Below are positions 48,171 through 61,086 of a DNA stretch of 64,000 bases, in pieces. The stretch is from Pilaira anomala (Eukaryota > Mucoromycota > Mucoromycetes > Mucorales > Mucoraceae). Under the pieces are notes generated by a model. The model saw only the letters and a program-made list of their open reading frames with translations. It was not told the DNA's origin and ran no database searches. The first letter of the stretch is position 1, and every line of letters begins with the position of its first letter. Position numbers and translations under genes: made by a program. The stretch lies in NCBI GenBank assembly GCA_025716855.1, contig JAIXMQ010000057.1, positions 114,707-178,706 on the forward strand, given 5' to 3'.

Positions 48171-48737
48171 ATAGAAAATAAACCATTATGTATGTATGTA
48201 AATACATATATATAGAAAAAAAAACACTTACTTAAACCTTCCTCTGTAAGATCAACACTAATACGCATAAATTCAAATCCAATTCCACCGTGAATAGTAC
48301 CTACTTGAAGATAGTTTGCCCATCCATTCTTTTTAAGTAAAGATAGAATTGAGCCACGACCCTCGTGACCAATCAGATGAGAAAGGTATCTACCCGGCTA
48401 ACAGTTTATATTTGGTAAGAAAGATGATGATGATGATTCTAAACAACGTAAAGAAATTACCTGAACAGAATATAAAGGACGTTGGTCTGGGAAGGGAAAA
48501 GTCATTTCTAATGAGCGTACATCTTTGACAGGCTTGACAAATATTTGTTTCTAAAATATGTGTGTGTGTAAGTGTAAATGAATGGATCAAAAAAGATATA
48601 AATGCAATATTACCATAAGTTCATTCTTTGTAAGAGGATGACCGGGAAAGCTAGGAGGTTCGATATTTTTGTTACGAACATTCTTAAATTTTTCAACGAC
48701 CCATTCTGTCAATTGATCGAGTGGCTCTAAAAAAAAA

Positions 48738-48777
<40 letters not shown>

Positions 48778-49843
48778 AAATATTATTATTATATTGTATC
48801 AAAGTACATCATATTACCTCTTCCAAGAACACAAAGTTTCATAATGTTTGCAGAATAATAAGAATCATGAAATTTTAAAAGTTCCTCACGAATATCTTGC
48901 CCATTTTTCTTAGGATTTTCAAATAAAGTTTCAAGATTGCCAGTACCAAAATGACAATAAGGATGTTCAGGATTACTAAGTGATTTTTCTAATTGAAACA
49001 TACGCCAACTATCCTGTTGTCTATTCTTTTTATGCTCTAAAAAATAAAAAAAATAAAAAAAAGATTAATACATATATAAAAGGAAAATGTATATAATCCA
49101 ATGACATTACCTGAATCAACAGCTTTCAATTCTCTTTCAGTACAGCTATCAGAAAAAAGAGGGCTAATAAAGAATTGAGCAAAACGATCCAAAGCACCTT
49201 CCAAATGTTCTTGACCAACTTCAAAGTAATAGTTTGTATCTTCTACACCAGTAAATGCATTTGAAAATCCCGAATGTTCAGATAAATATTGATTATAATC
49301 ATTCTCTTTAGGATACTTTTCTGTTCCCATAAACAAAAGGTGCTCACAAAAGTGTGCTAAACCTTGTAAATCAGTCTAAAATAAATAATTAATCAATCAT
49401 TATATACTTGATAGACCATTCCAACTTACTGGATCACTGATATGTCCAACATGAACATCTAAAGCTGCACTGGATTTATCAGTATCTTTATCGTGAACTA
49501 ATAATACTTGAAGATCATTGCTTGCCAACTTGATGAGACGATAGTCACGATCATCATTGTCTGATTTTTCCAAGGTATGAGTATAAGTCCAGTAGTTACC
49601 ATGGGAAGCTAGTTCCCAATCAGAAGAATTTTCTTTAGTTGTCATTAAGGATCTAAACGTAGTTAAACTCGGTTTATTATGCAAAAATTGACTAGAAGAG
49701 AGAAAGTATTTAATATATATAATATTGAGCGTCTATGAATTATTATTTTTTTTTTATAAAGCTCAAAGGAGTAGTAGTAGAAGAACAAAAACTTACAATT
49801 TGTTAATGCGATGAAAAGCGAAAGAACCGACGAATCTTAACAT
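45688..49843 (-). CDS. Insulin-degrading-enzyme-like M16A metalloprotease (Ste23/insulysin)
   Basis: Roughly ten exons from ATG 49843 to the stop at 45688; about 1,000-1,100 aa. The zinc site is the inverted HxxEH in [15 protein letters not shown] near residue 115, followed by the distal Glu in the [11 protein letters not shown] segment. Other hallmarks are [17 protein letters not shown]-like [34 protein letters not shown] and the C-terminal-half substrate-binding text [20 protein letters not shown] and [17 protein letters not shown]. The N-terminus ([15 protein letters not shown]) is basic and free of acidic residues, which could be a mitochondrial presequence. The family cleaves short peptides inside a closed chamber; yeast Ste23 processes a-factor. 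The tail has a Ser/Thr-rich extension beyond the usual end. Confidence 0.94.
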
Positions 49844-50215
49844 ATAACTTTTTTTTTTTTATTTAATTTTTATTTATTTACTTTTTTTTTCAAAGTACAC
49901 GCAATACATTAAGTTGTACACTCACGCTACTTGAATGAAACTCAGTAGAGAAACAGTCCGTAGCTTCTTTGAAAAACGATATTTTGTCATAATATATAGT
50001 GCGCATGTTCCGTGCCAAATAAGTTATAACTAAGCCGTATCATCTATTTATATGATGACACGTCCTCGAGAGCAAACTATGTATGATAACTACCAGAGTT
50101 TGAAAGAAAAGGAAAAAAAAATTCCATGATCTGAGCTAGAAATAGGTTATGGCCAAGGAATTGCTTGCGAGTCTACTCTTTTTTTTTTTTTGTTATTCTT
50201 TACATATATTCAATC

Positions 50216-51343
50216 ATGTCTAATAAGAATCAATATAATGTCCTAGTCGACATGGAAGATGCTGCCTACACACAGGTAAGAAAAAAAATACACGTATCTT
50301 CTCTTATTTTAAGCTTTGTTATTTACTTTCCAATAAGCCTGCAACTATTGAGAGTGATGGTTTAGAATTTCAAGGTAACTGAAACCTTTCTAAGCCTAGA
50401 AGTTAAAAGGATAAAAAACTAAAGTTTTATTGATAGATTTTTCTAATAGTACAGGAATGAATAATAGTTCATGTATGTAAAAGAAGGAGATAATGTACCT
50501 AAAAGGGGAAAAAAATGATAAACTGACTCTTTTTTTTTTTTTTAATAGTTAGTAAACCTTCAGCACCACCACCACCACCTGTGTCAGAACCTTCCGGTAA
50601 CACGGGATTTTTTGATTCTCCTCGACAAAGTAATAACGGAGGAAAGCCTATTTGGTCTCTTGATTATTATGCAACATACTTTGACGTTGATACATCACAA
50701 GTACTTAATAGATGTCTAAAATCCATGTATCCAGTAGGTGATTATGCAACAGATACCTTAAATAATCAACCAGATTTATATGGTCCCTTTTGGATCGCTA
50801 CCACCGTGATTTTTGCAGTCTTTGTTTGCTCTTCATTAGCGGGTTCATTAGCTGCTTATATTGCTGGAAAGTCTCATGTATACGATTTTACTATATTAAG
50901 TTCTGCTTTATTTATCGTTTACATGTATGCATTCTTATGCCCTACACTCGTTTGGGCTTCAACAAAATACTTTGGATGTCAACCTAGTTTAATGGAAATT
51001 ATCAATTATTATGGCTATGGCTTAACTATTTGGATTCCTGTTTCTGTAAGTTCTTTATAATGTATAATAATTTAATATTTATACATTTTTTTTTTAGTTG
51101 TTATGTATTATTCCCTATGATTATGCTAGATGGGCTTTTGTAGGTGTAGCTTTTGCCATCACTTCTGTCTTTTTAGTGAAAAATCTTTATATCGTTATAT
51201 CCAGAGCTGATGCAAAGACATCACGTATTATTCTTTTGGCTATTCTTGGTGCGCATGCTATTTTTGCATTAATCCTCAAAATGTCCTTCTACAGTTACGA
51301 CTACGTCAAGGAACTTCCTGTAGATACTACTGACCCTAAATAA
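50216..51343 (+). CDS. Yip1-domain Golgi membrane protein (YIPF1/YIPF2 type)
   Basis: Exons 50216-50275, 50338-50374, 50549-51045 and 51098-51343 give 279 aa with in-frame GT-AG junctions. The cytosolic N-terminus has a proline run (PSAPPPPPV). The block YFDVDTSQVLNRCLKSMYP, then DLYGPFWIATTVIFAVFVCS, matches the YIPF1/2 subfamily of Yip1 proteins. Five hydrophobic helices follow, ending with a short lumenal tail. Yip proteins bind Rab GTPases and organise Golgi and vesicle transport. The gene diverges from the M16 protease, with 372 bp between start codons, and has a T12 run about 25 bp upstream of its ATG. Confidence 0.9.
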
Positions 51344-52383
51344 TCATAATAAAATTGACTTTTTTTTCTCAAACTTTTTTTTCATATTGGAAACGCCCAT
51401 TAATATTGACGTAATGTACTTTATTCTATCAGACAATCAAGTATGTATGAAATGGTGATTTTAAAATAAGCTGTAATGTGAGATAGTATAAACAATCGGT
51501 GAAAGAATTAAAGGTAATTTTCAATTTTCACTTTCTACTTCTAACATTAAAACGGGTTGAAAGAGGTTTTTTTTTTTTTTTGCTTAAATCTCAACGTGAG
51601 AACGGGTTGAAAGATGTTTTTTTAGAAGGCCTTTCTTGAGAAGGTTATAATACCGAAAGCAACAAGGCTGAAAAGTTGTTTAAGTTGAAATCGCGGATAC
51701 TTTTAACAGTAAATTTCAAGTTACTTTCTTGCTCTTTTTTTGTAGGACCTTATCCCTTCCGTCCTTTACGGAACTTCTAGCTAGGGAAAAAATTTATTAT
51801 AAATACTCACCATAAATCCCACCTGAGTTTTTTATTCTATTTATTTTTTTTTCTAATACATTTTACTTCTTCTGGCGACAACTACTCTACTTCACAATTC
51901 TTTCTAAGCTCCTGCAAGGTTTTAGCTCTCATGACTTTTGCTCTTCTCTGGCAATCGGCTCTGTTACGTCTATCACTCTTTAACAATAAAAATAACATTA
52001 ACAATAAAAACACTCCTGACTAGTTATCGCTGGTCCCCCCCCCCCAAGACGTATACAGTGTAAGTATAACTTGTTTATTTTGAAAAGATAATTAATTTAA
52101 TCCTTTGTGTTTTTGTATTTGTATAACTCTTTTTCTTGGTGTTTTCAATTAAACATAAGTTGTTTTTTATTCGTACTATTTTTATTTCAAACTTTTTATT
52201 CTGTATTTCTATTCTGTATATCTATTTTTTAAATCTTTTTTTATTTTTATTTTATTTCTTTGAACAGAATTTTCCTCCAAAAGTTACCATTAATTTCTAA
52301 TAAAAGTGTATTCAGTTACATATGATCAAATTCATAGCATTACAAATGTTAAGGGAAAAAACATCCATATATTTATTTTTAAA
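51344..52383. other. 3'-3' spacer with C tract and a short direct repeat
   Basis: About 1 kb with no gene. A near-identical 16-base unit beginning AACGGGTTGAAAGA occurs at 51551 and 51601, each followed by a T run, giving a 50-bp period. A C11 run lies at 52035-52045. The rest is T-rich. Confidence 0.5.
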
Positions 52384-54603
52384 CTAAATATAATGACCAG
52401 GATGATAAACTAAAGGAACATATTCAGGCTGATAAGCAGAGTTTCGAACTACTTCGCTTAGAATTTCACCCTTTTCTAATACAGCAGTGGCTACGCCTTC
52501 TTCAAAAGCAACTTCGCAAACTTTTGTGCCAACATTTAATGCTACTTCACGTAACTGACTTACACCAGGGAATAAAATACCTTCCTTTAATTGTTCGGGT
52601 GTAGCCATATCTGCAATAGTGCGCGCTGTTTCCAAAAACATGTTTTGAGTTACTATGCTAGCTCTTGATACAGTTATACCTAACCCAAGTCCCTACAAAA
52701 TACTAGATAAATAAAATTATAATAATAATGGATCTTTGTTTTTAAAAAACATACCGGAAAACTATATGAATTATTACATTGATTTGTTTTTCCTAGTTTA
52801 CCATTAGGTAATAATACATCTTTGAATGGGCTACCAGACGCAAAGATAGCTCTTCCGTCTGTCCATTTGAAAGCTTCTTCTGCTGTACATTCAGCATGAG
52901 TATCTGGATTACTTAAAGGAAAAATAACTGGCTTTGCATGGTGCTTGGACATCTCTCGAATTGCCTTTTCTGAAAATACACCACGAATACCTGTAAGACC
53001 TAATAAAACGGTAGGTTTTACTTTTTTAACCAGCTGTTCTAAGCTCATTTGATCACGTAAATCATGTTTTACGTAACAATGCTGACGATCATCTAAAGGA
53101 GTTTCTCTAGGTCTATAAACCGTTTTATCGATTTGATCATCATCATCTATAGTAGTTGGATTTCCCAATAAACCGTATTGATCCAACATATAAATTCTAG
53201 AGTAGGCTTCTTCTCTTGACTTTACTCGTCCCTGTGCCACCATGCAGTCAATTATACCTTCGCATACACCTACACCTGCTGATCCTGCTCCAACACAAAT
53301 AATAGTTTCATTTGCTAAATCTTCTTGTGATAACCCTCTTGATTTAAGAGAGGCTAATATACCTGCTAAAGTGATGGATGAAGTAGACTGGATATCATCA
53401 TTAAAGCATGTTATACGTTTTTGATCTAACCAAAACATACAAACAAGTATTATTTAATATCATCGTAATTTGTTTTTTAGAAGATTCTTTGTTTACATTT
53501 TGAAAGCAAATTATAAGCGTGAGGATATTTGAAATCTTCAAACTGAATCAAGGTATCTGCGAATAAAAAACGTGATTATTAAGTAAATAAATTTAAAAGC
53601 AAATATGTATATTATATATATATATATATATATACCTGGCCATCGACTAGTAATTGCTGTAACCCATTCATCCACAAACGAATAATATTCTTCACCTTCC
53701 AATCTAGGGTGACTCATACCTAGATACAATGGGTCATTTAATAACTGTTGATTGTTTGTACCAACATCTAATACGACGGGTAAAACCGCTCTTGGGCGAA
53801 TACCACCTGCAGCCACATACTAATAAACACGTTTAACTTTACCGTTAATCATAATATTTGTTTTTATTTTTTTCCGCCTCCTTACCAAACTTAATTTTCC
53901 AATTGGAATCTGCATCCCGTTTGCACCCAAATCACCTAACCCTAACACTCTTGAACCGTCGGTTACAACAATCACATCCACTTTATCATGTGGCCAGTTA
54001 TAAACCATAGCTGACATTTGACCACGATCTTGGCTAGAAAAATACATACCACGAGAGCGACGATAAATCGAATGGGACATTTGACTTGCAAGACCCACTA
54101 AAATATATATGTACAATTGGGTTAATTAACGATAAATACACGAATTTTCACTATTTACCTGTTGGGGTATAAATTATACCAGCCAGTTCTTCAAGATGTT
54201 CCATTAATAACTTGTAATACAAAGTTTCATTTCGATCATGTAAAGCAGCCAAAAACACGAATTTTGAAAGCGGAGACTCACAGGCGTCCAAATTACGCTT
54301 GACTCTCAATAGTTGTTTTTCCATTGCTTGGCAACGAGGGGGTACCAGGCCACGAATAGACAGTCGCTCTCTCTCGGCAATACTGAATGCAGTACCCTTT
54401 GATAAAAGTGGGTCATGAAGAACGTTTACACCTCTTGAATGCATCACATGAACCGTCTTATCATGTCGAGGGTCAGAAAATTCATGATGTGAGTTTGGGT
54501 TATAATAATATGAATATAATCGATTCCCCAGAGCTCGATTAATTAATTGAGAAGGAGTATGAACAATAGTTTTAGCTAACAAATGCTTACTAGCTGAAAG
54601 CAT
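52384..54603 (-). CDS. Malic enzyme, NAD-type, probably mitochondrial
   Basis: About six exons from ATG 54603 to the stop at 52384, about 600 aa. The N-terminus ([20 protein letters not shown]) is Arg/Lys/Ser-rich without early acidic residues, consistent with a mitochondrial presequence. Malic-enzyme blocks in order: [42 protein letters not shown], metal-binding CFNDDIQ(S)T, Rossmann motif [46 protein letters not shown] and ASGSPF. It converts malate to pyruvate and CO2 with NAD+ or NADP+. The ME2-like layout suggests NAD preference, but cofactor choice is not proven by sequence. In oleaginous Mucorales other malic enzymes supply NADPH for lipid synthesis. Confidence 0.94.
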
Positions 54604-54954
54604 TTTTTTTTTAATTTATATAAAAATAAAAAATAATAAGGGGAATAAAAAATAAAAAGAGAGTAAGAAAGAGAAAGAGAAAAAGAGAGAAAGAGAGAGA
54701 GAAATATAAATAGGATGAAGACTATAATAATAATAATAATATTAAGGGTGCGTGATACAATGATTTCCTTTTGTTTATATCATTACATCAATTTGAAGGG
54801 ATGAACAAACATTTCTTATTTATTTGTATGTGCGCATGTGTATATGAATATATCGTGTGTGTGTAAGTACAGAAGCCAAAAAAAGAACAGAAAAAAAAAA
54901 GGTTATTTTTAGTGAAATTATATAAAAGAAAAAAAAAATAGGAGGAAAGCGTGG
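54604..54954. promoter_or_regulatory. Spacer upstream of malic enzyme
   Basis: 351 bp, AG-rich near 54656-54702 (polypyrimidine on the coding strand of the malic enzyme) and with (TAA)n at 54724-54740. No gene. Confidence 0.5.
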
Positions 54955-55929
54955 TTAAACATTATCTGGTTTTTTTTCTTTTTTCTTTTTCGGCAGTAAA
55001 GATTTCTTGTTAGCGCCACGTGGCGCAGTGAGATCTCTCCAAACAAAGCATGAATTACCTGCTAACTGCTTCTTTGGTTTACGCCCTCTCTTCTTTTTGG
55101 GTATACTTAGGGCCATATCCATATTCGTTGTTGTAAATGTATTGATTCCATCTGACATGACAGTATTCTCAGCATAAAACTGAGGGGTATGATAATGATG
55201 ATTATCTGCAAACGTATTGTTTGATTCAATGTTTGAACATTGCTTTTGTTGATGCGAATTATTTTGTTTGACATCCCAAACAGTTGGCTTTACAAATGTC
55301 CAGTTACTATCTCCTTCTACTTCAGGCCTTGAAGCATTTGGTGGCCTACCACGCTTTCTCTTTGGACCAAATATAGGGTGACAGTCTTCCGTACTAGTCG
55401 TATTCGATTCTTGTTTTAATGAATTAGAAGATGGTGGTGGTAAATTTAATGTAGGTGGCTCTGAAAGTGAACGAAATGTGAATTGATAAGAAGGTGATGC
55501 ACATGGTGAAGATATATTTGATGCGTTTGATACTGAACGACAACGACGAAATGAGCTACTATTAGGAGGGGGTAGTAAAAATGGTCCATCTTGAATAGGT
55601 GATATCAAGGGTGAACCTACTACGGATGATGTTGTTGAAGAAGGAGAAGAAAAGCTCATGATAGGACTTTGCTGATATGGTGATGTAGCTACTGACAAAT
55701 CTGGGCGAGGTTCTATTGTGCTTAATCTAGGACTACTTGCAAGCATATCGTTACTATAGTATGTACCTTCTGAACAAGAAGAAGCACTGGAGTGATTTGT
55801 TAACCGTATACTCGGAAGCTCTTGTAACTTCGTTTCTTCTGGAAATAATGATTTAACTGAAGGTAATTTAAAAGACGCTTTTAACGTAGGAGAAGGCGGT
55901 TGAAGGAAGACTTCTATCGGCTGAACCAT
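54955..55929 (-). CDS. AT-hook DNA-binding protein, otherwise unknown
   Basis: Intronless frame of 324 aa. Two AT-hooks are visible: KRKRGRPPN near residue 190 and KKKRGRKPKK near residue 279. AT-hooks insert Arg-Gly-Arg into the minor groove of AT-rich DNA, plausible in a genome like this. The first 180 residues are Ser/Pro-rich with many SP sites (SSPRLST, PYQQSPIMS, SPLISP, ASPSYQF), typical of a disordered, proline-directed-kinase target region. The C-terminus is strongly basic (LLPKKKKEKKPDN). A nuclear chromatin or transcription protein is the likely role. A further upstream exon cannot be excluded, but an ATG in good context starts this frame. Confidence 0.78.
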   Translation of the reverse strand: MVQPIEVFLQPPSPTLKASFKLPSVKSLFPEETKLQELPSIRLTNHSSASSCSEGTYYSNDMLASSPRLSTIEPRPDLSVATSPYQQSPIMSFSSPSSTTSSVVGSPLISPIQDGPFLLPPPNSSSFRRCRSVSNASNISSPCASPSYQFTFRSLSEPPTLNLPPPSSNSLKQESNTTSTEDCHPIFGPKRKRGRPPNASRPEVEGDSNWTFVKPTVWDVKQNNSHQQKQCSNIESNNTFADNHHYHTPQFYAENTVMSDGINTFTTTNMDMALSIPKKKRGRKPKKQLAGNSCFVWRDLTAPRGANKKSLLPKKKKEKKPDNV

Positions 55930-58662
55930 TCTGAAAGGAAAGGAAACGATTAAATAAATATAAAAAAACTAAAAAAAGAGAAGGAAAAAGGGAAAAGAAA
56001 AAATAAAACAAATTTACTCTTTTTAGGTATTTAAAAAAAAAAGATTTCCTGGAATTTTCAAATTGGGGACCAAACACGCCCACAGAAAAAAAAGTCTCTT
56101 TATGGTAATTTAACAAGTCGGACATTGCAGTTAAACATGGGCTAATATAACTGTATTTTTTGTCTGTCCATCAGCTATAAAAATAAATACTATACTAGTC
56201 TCCCGCATATTAGCAAACATGTCAATTGTTCGTTCATAGAAAAAGAAACTTATTTCTTAATGTTATTTTGTAAGTTATATACATAACAACTTGTATTTAT
56301 TAAAAAAAAAACTGCAAACTAAAATATGGTATGATACATGATGTTTATATTGAATAAAAACTTGCCAAAAAAAAAAAAAGTTTTAGGTTCACCTTGCAAG
56401 CAATACTCTCCTTTTAAGAATTGATATCTGTAGCTATTTGTTGCACACATAACACGTATATAAACTATAAATTTCATCTGCATTTTGCATGAAAACAATA
56501 TGACTATTTTTATACTCTATCCATCTTTTTTATTATTATTTCAGTTAACTGGGCTAAACATTGATCCTAACATTCATATTTTTAATTTTAGTTTTAGTAG
56601 GCGATTTTTTTGAATATGTACGGTTCTAATTGATTTTACTTGATTTTTATGATCTTAACTTGGCTGGAAGTATTTACAAAACCCAACTGGTTAACATCAC
56701 AACCATTGTCTGCACATTTGACGGAATTCAATATGAACTACGTCAATGGACTCATCATAACTGAAAAGAGGAAGGGAAATTAATTGTTAAAATTAACTTT
56801 AAATTCTTCGTGGATCGCCGGAAAGATCGCCGTTATCAAATGAAAGTTAGTTAAAATGTTTTAATGTCAATGACACCATTACTAAAATTTCCAGGCTTAT
56901 AGAAAGGCCTAGATGATATTGCGAGTATCCCATTAGAAATTGAACATAATAGTTTGAAGATCCAAAAAGCACTAACCATAATCTATATTAATTAATGATT
57001 GATTACGGCGGTCTTTTTGTTTTGTCCATCAAAATAAACAAACTATCATTAAGGGCATCAAAAGAATAAAAAGAATAAACGTTAATCATTATAAACCAGC
57101 ATAAATTTTGTATTGCTGTAATTGTGGACTACAACGGATAAAAAATAAATTGGTATAAAAAAGAAAATTTCGTTAATAAAAAAGTGCTCAACTATTAGGT
57201 CGACGTTTTCTGAAAATTAACAAAGGAATCACTTGTTTCTGATACACTTTGGAGTGAGACTTCTATAAACAGAAAATCTAAACATTCAGGGGTACTTAAA
57301 GTATAAGATGATAGTCAAATCCACCAGCTATAACTCTTATTTTTTTTTTCGCTTTCATCTCAAACGACAAGAAATTTTTAAAAATAATATTAAAAGAAAA
57401 TGGAAAAAATAAAAACAAATTACATGAGTATATAATTTGGTCCTTTTACAATTATATCGGTAGTAACAAGTATTTTGGTAACCTTCTTCGGCAACACATA
57501 TATGCAAAAACAACGACAATTATATAAAAGTATTAGTAGGGAAATGGTAGTAGGCACACCAGAATGGTAGCTTTGATAATTTTTTTCTGTTATGAAAATA
57601 TGTTTGTTGTATATTAGAACGTCATTCTTTCTTTAAAAAAGTTCATGTATACTACATAGCCATAAATAAAAGTAAACGTATTACATGTGATAACATTTAT
57701 TACATTAAGAGAGTGAGTGTCATCTATTAGTGTAGGATTACTAATTTGTACGAGAAACCAATCGGGGACCATAAAATAGAGCTGGGGATTTCATCAAAAA
57801 GATTTTTATTTCATTTGTTAACTGGCATAACACCCCAATGCAACATGTATATTTATTGGTAAAATTATGATTCAAAAAGGAGACATACATATAAAATGTA
57901 TCTTATGTATACCAAAAAATTGCTTGTGGTATGTGTCTGCATTGTACTGCGATATATGGTAAGCACTGATCTTTACTTCTACCCGAAAAAGAAATATCGC
58001 TCTTTAAAGCATATTAGAATCATTTATATTTAAAGATGTACAATGAGAAGGGGGTGGGGATTTTTCTTTTGTAATACAAATGATTCTGTATAATTTGAAA
58101 AAAAAAAGTTAAGGTGCATTTACTTTTACATAAAGATTGTGATTTTTACAATGTAATACTCAATGAATTTAAAAAAAAAAAAAAACTGCTTAAATTTTCA
58201 CTGAGACACGGAGAGAAACTGCAGATTATATTTTATCTTGTGACTCAGTCGTCCTACTAAAATGAAATCCTGTCACTTTTATTTACTAGATTTATCTATT
58301 CGAAAATTCTAGGGCAGTGCACACATATGCTACATTCTCAAAACCATGAAAACTACCATTTATTGTTGCACACAGACCATGTTTACACAATTTAACTTTT
58401 TTTCCTCCTTATAATTTTATAAATTGTTGCGACTAGAATGCATGCTAAACTTGAAACTCTGGGAATTATATCCTGATATATCAATTTTATGCAAACATAA
58501 CATACATAATACGCATTTTAAGATAATACATAAGAATAAAAGAGCACTATCGAATATCGGCAATTTTTTTGGGCAACACATTTGAACCATGCACAAAAAG
58601 ATACGCATGTATGTACATAATTAAGTCAGTTTTTATCTTTTAAATGACCCTTTGCTTTCCTT

Positions 58663-58664
58663 TT

Positions 58665-58704
<40 letters not shown>

Positions 58705-58705
58705 T
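58663..58705. repeat. (TTTC)n microsatellite
   Basis: About ten tandem TTTC units in the gene-poor interval. Confidence 0.9.
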
Positions 58706-59502
58706 TGCCATGGTAATTATCCTCTTAACTCTTTGAATACATGATAACTATTTTATTTTACGTACACTCGGATAAAAAAATGCAAGCAAAACATATAAAT
58801 AAAAGAATATCTGTTAGTTTTTTTTAAAAATTAAACTTGATGAATTTATTTATCGATATTCTAATAATTATTATACGGACTCTTTTTTTTTCATTGACTA
58901 TACGATTTGAAAGCTGATTTTACCATTTACTTGACATAAAATTTATTTATCTACATGTTATGTAATAATTAATATCACATTATCACTAAAATATCATATG
59001 AATTTTATACAACTCGAACAAAATGCTTAGATTTTATTCTTGGGTCTTCATAAAAAGCTTAAATCTATAGAGTATCTACACTTTACAGTTTTATGTCATT
59101 GTGTATGGGGACATAGCATACTCGTTCGTAACAGTTATTTTCCATGAAAATAAATGCGATGTGAAATAATGCATCAAAAGCGTACGCAGCAAGGGATTTT
59201 TTTGATATTACTAAACCTATTTTAATTCACGAGCTTCTTCGCCATAAAATATACAAAACTAGTTTAAATTATTTCAGTTCTACTTTAGATGACAGAGTTG
59301 TTGAGAAGATTAGAGTTATCCTACATTAAAAGTAAAATATTTAGATGGTAATCAATTGAAATCTAATTTCAATTGCTCACATATATAGAACTCAGTTTAT
59401 CGTACTGTTGAGTGAACGGCATGCATCCCATTAACCTCTTCCCTTTTTGTATCACAGTTCCTTTCCCATTTATTCTTATGTCGAGACACTCAACTTAAAT
59501 GT

Positions 59503-59787
59503 ATGCCCGCATTTACCAATGAAATCTATAGCAACGGAATCCAGACTAACAACAACCATGTAAATAATTACAAGGTAGTACTCTTTAGTCAGAAACCACA
59601 TAAGTTGTTATCCAATTGGTTAGATATAGGATACACAATTAAATATGGTCAATTAGAAAGAGTAGAACGTATTTATTCAAAAGTAGCAGGCTTTGGTATA
59701 GATTCATTTAAACCCATCAAAGCGAGGGTTCTTTTTAAGCACAACTTATCAGGATACTCAAGATATAAAAAGATAATTATTATTTAA
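59503..59787 (+). other. Short frame of uncertain status next to retroelement
   Basis: 94 codons with balanced composition, e.g. IYSKVAGFGIDSFKPIKARV. No start context, domain or neighbouring exon that I can support. It could be a remnant of a repeat or a chance frame. No function assigned. Confidence 0.25.
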
Positions 59788-60182
59788 GTTTAGAAGAGTT
59801 AGTTTTTTTAGTTTTATTTTACATACTTGATAAATAAACTTCAAGTCTTTTCACATTAATTAATAATTGTCCACAAATAATAGCTAAAGTATTTTATTTG
59901 GACAACTTTTTTTTTTTACTATTGGATTGAATTTTTTTTAACTTTACTTTAAGAAATTAATTATTTTCATCTATTATAACACGAACCTTACTGTAAATGA
60001 TATTGTCAGCGATCATCATTACTTTTTCTGCCATGATTATTTCCGAACGTTTACTTTCATAATCAATATACATAATGTCTTGCTGCATTAAATGGTATCC
60101 AATCTCGGGTAATATTATAAGTCTTCTTCGACTAGCTAATAATCAGATTTTTGTCCCAAGGAGTTATTAGAAGTTTTTTTTT

Positions 60183-60552
60183 TGTCAGGAGTTGAATTGA
60201 GCTGTTAAATATCTTAATGTTCTTGTATCTTCTAAGTTTTTTTTATTATTATTATATTATTTATTCCCTCTGTACTTAATTAAATTTCGATTTTATCAAA
60301 AAACAGATTCACATATTGTATAAGAATTTAACTCGAGGAACGAAAGGTGTACATAGAATAATAATAATAATAAAAAAGATATAAAGTACAAGTTGGATTC
60401 CTTTATAATACTGTCACAGCTAAAATGAAATAAGCTGTGTACCACATTAATTCAGATACAAAATAACTCCAAAAATACAAATCAATAAAGATCATCTTTT
60501 TACTACTATATTTTATTTATTATAAGTTCAGTCTATTAGAATTACTCTGACA
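60183..60552 (+). repeat. Probable 5' LTR
   Basis: The interval starts TGTCAG and ends CTGACA, perfect six-base inverted termini, 370 bp. It ends two bases before the primer-binding site, as expected. A TATAAA-like site lies near 60380. Another TGTCAG at 60004 would give a 549-bp LTR; the 5' boundary is therefore uncertain, and no second LTR is in the window for comparison. Confidence 0.5.
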
Positions 60553-60554
60553 AT

Positions 60555-60568
60555 TGGTAGCACCAGTA
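60555..60568 (+). other. Putative primer-binding site
   Basis: TGGTAGCACCAGTA starts two bases after the LTR end. The TGGTAGC core is complementary to a CCA-tailed tRNA end of initiator-methionine type, the primer used by several yeast Ty elements. Exact tRNA not determined. Confidence 0.55.
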
Positions 60569-60599
60569 GTTAAAGTCCAGTATTAAATATTTACTGTGC

Positions 60600-60935
60600 A
60601 TGTTCTCATCAACAGAAAACATTGGAGAAAAGATATTGGAATACCCAAATCATATTAAGCAAAAAATTATAAAGGAAATAGAAAGAAAATTAGCAACAGA
60701 AGAATATCAAAAATTCAAAGATTTTATTACACTCAGAGGAATTTTAATAGACGATAATATAAGCAACAATTTTACCAGATTAGAACGAATAACTATTCAA
60801 CACGGAAAGAATAAAGTACTAAAACAATACAAACAATACTCAGATTTACAAGACAACAGTAGCAATACCAATATTGAAATGAATATGGAAGTCACTGAAA
60901 ACAAAATGTTTTCAGAAGAAGAGTATCACAACTAA
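60600..60935 (+). pseudogene. Retrotransposon leader / gag N-terminal ORF
   Basis: 111 codons, charged and helical (KIIKEIERKLATEEYQKFKD), ending at a TAA at 60933-60935. The next frame continues in protein-like sequence (QLIATALEQYQLK) straight into the polyglutamine run, so the stop probably reflects a one-base change in an originally continuous gag. Confidence 0.6.
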
Positions 60936-60967
60936 TTGCTACTGCATTAGAACAGTACCAACTAAAA

Positions 60968-61033
60968 CAACAACAACAGCAACAACAGCAACAACAGCAA
61001 CAACAGCAACAACAACAACAACAGCAACAACAA
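60968..61033 (+). repeat. CAA/CAG repeat encoding 22 glutamines in gag
   Basis: 66 bases of mixed CAA and CAG codons, a likely slippage hotspot. Its frame meets TGA at 61088-61090, which overlaps the ATG at 61087 of the gag core frame. Confidence 0.9.
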
Positions 61034-61086
61034 ATACAGCAACAATCTGTACATCAACAACCAGTACAGCAGCACAGCCTATTATT

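Larger units (their letters stand above)
55930..60182. other. Gene-poor, AT-rich interval
   Basis: No supportable gene over about 4.2 kb. It contains a (TTTC)n microsatellite at 58663-58705 and A runs near 56367 and 58172. A short frame at 59503-59787 (94 aa, LLSNWLDIGYTIKYGQLERV) has mildly protein-like composition but no recognised domain and lies next to the retrotransposon. It may be another decayed fragment. Confidence 0.5.

Noticed and set aside
60004..60552. A longer 549-bp LTR starting at the upstream TGTCAG
   Set aside because: Cannot be excluded, but the 370-bp alternative is simpler and typical in size; no second LTR is available for comparison.
60960..61044. Regular short repeats that might be taken for a CRISPR-like or tandem array
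   Set aside because: They are CAA/CAG codons for glutamine within gag; no spacers.
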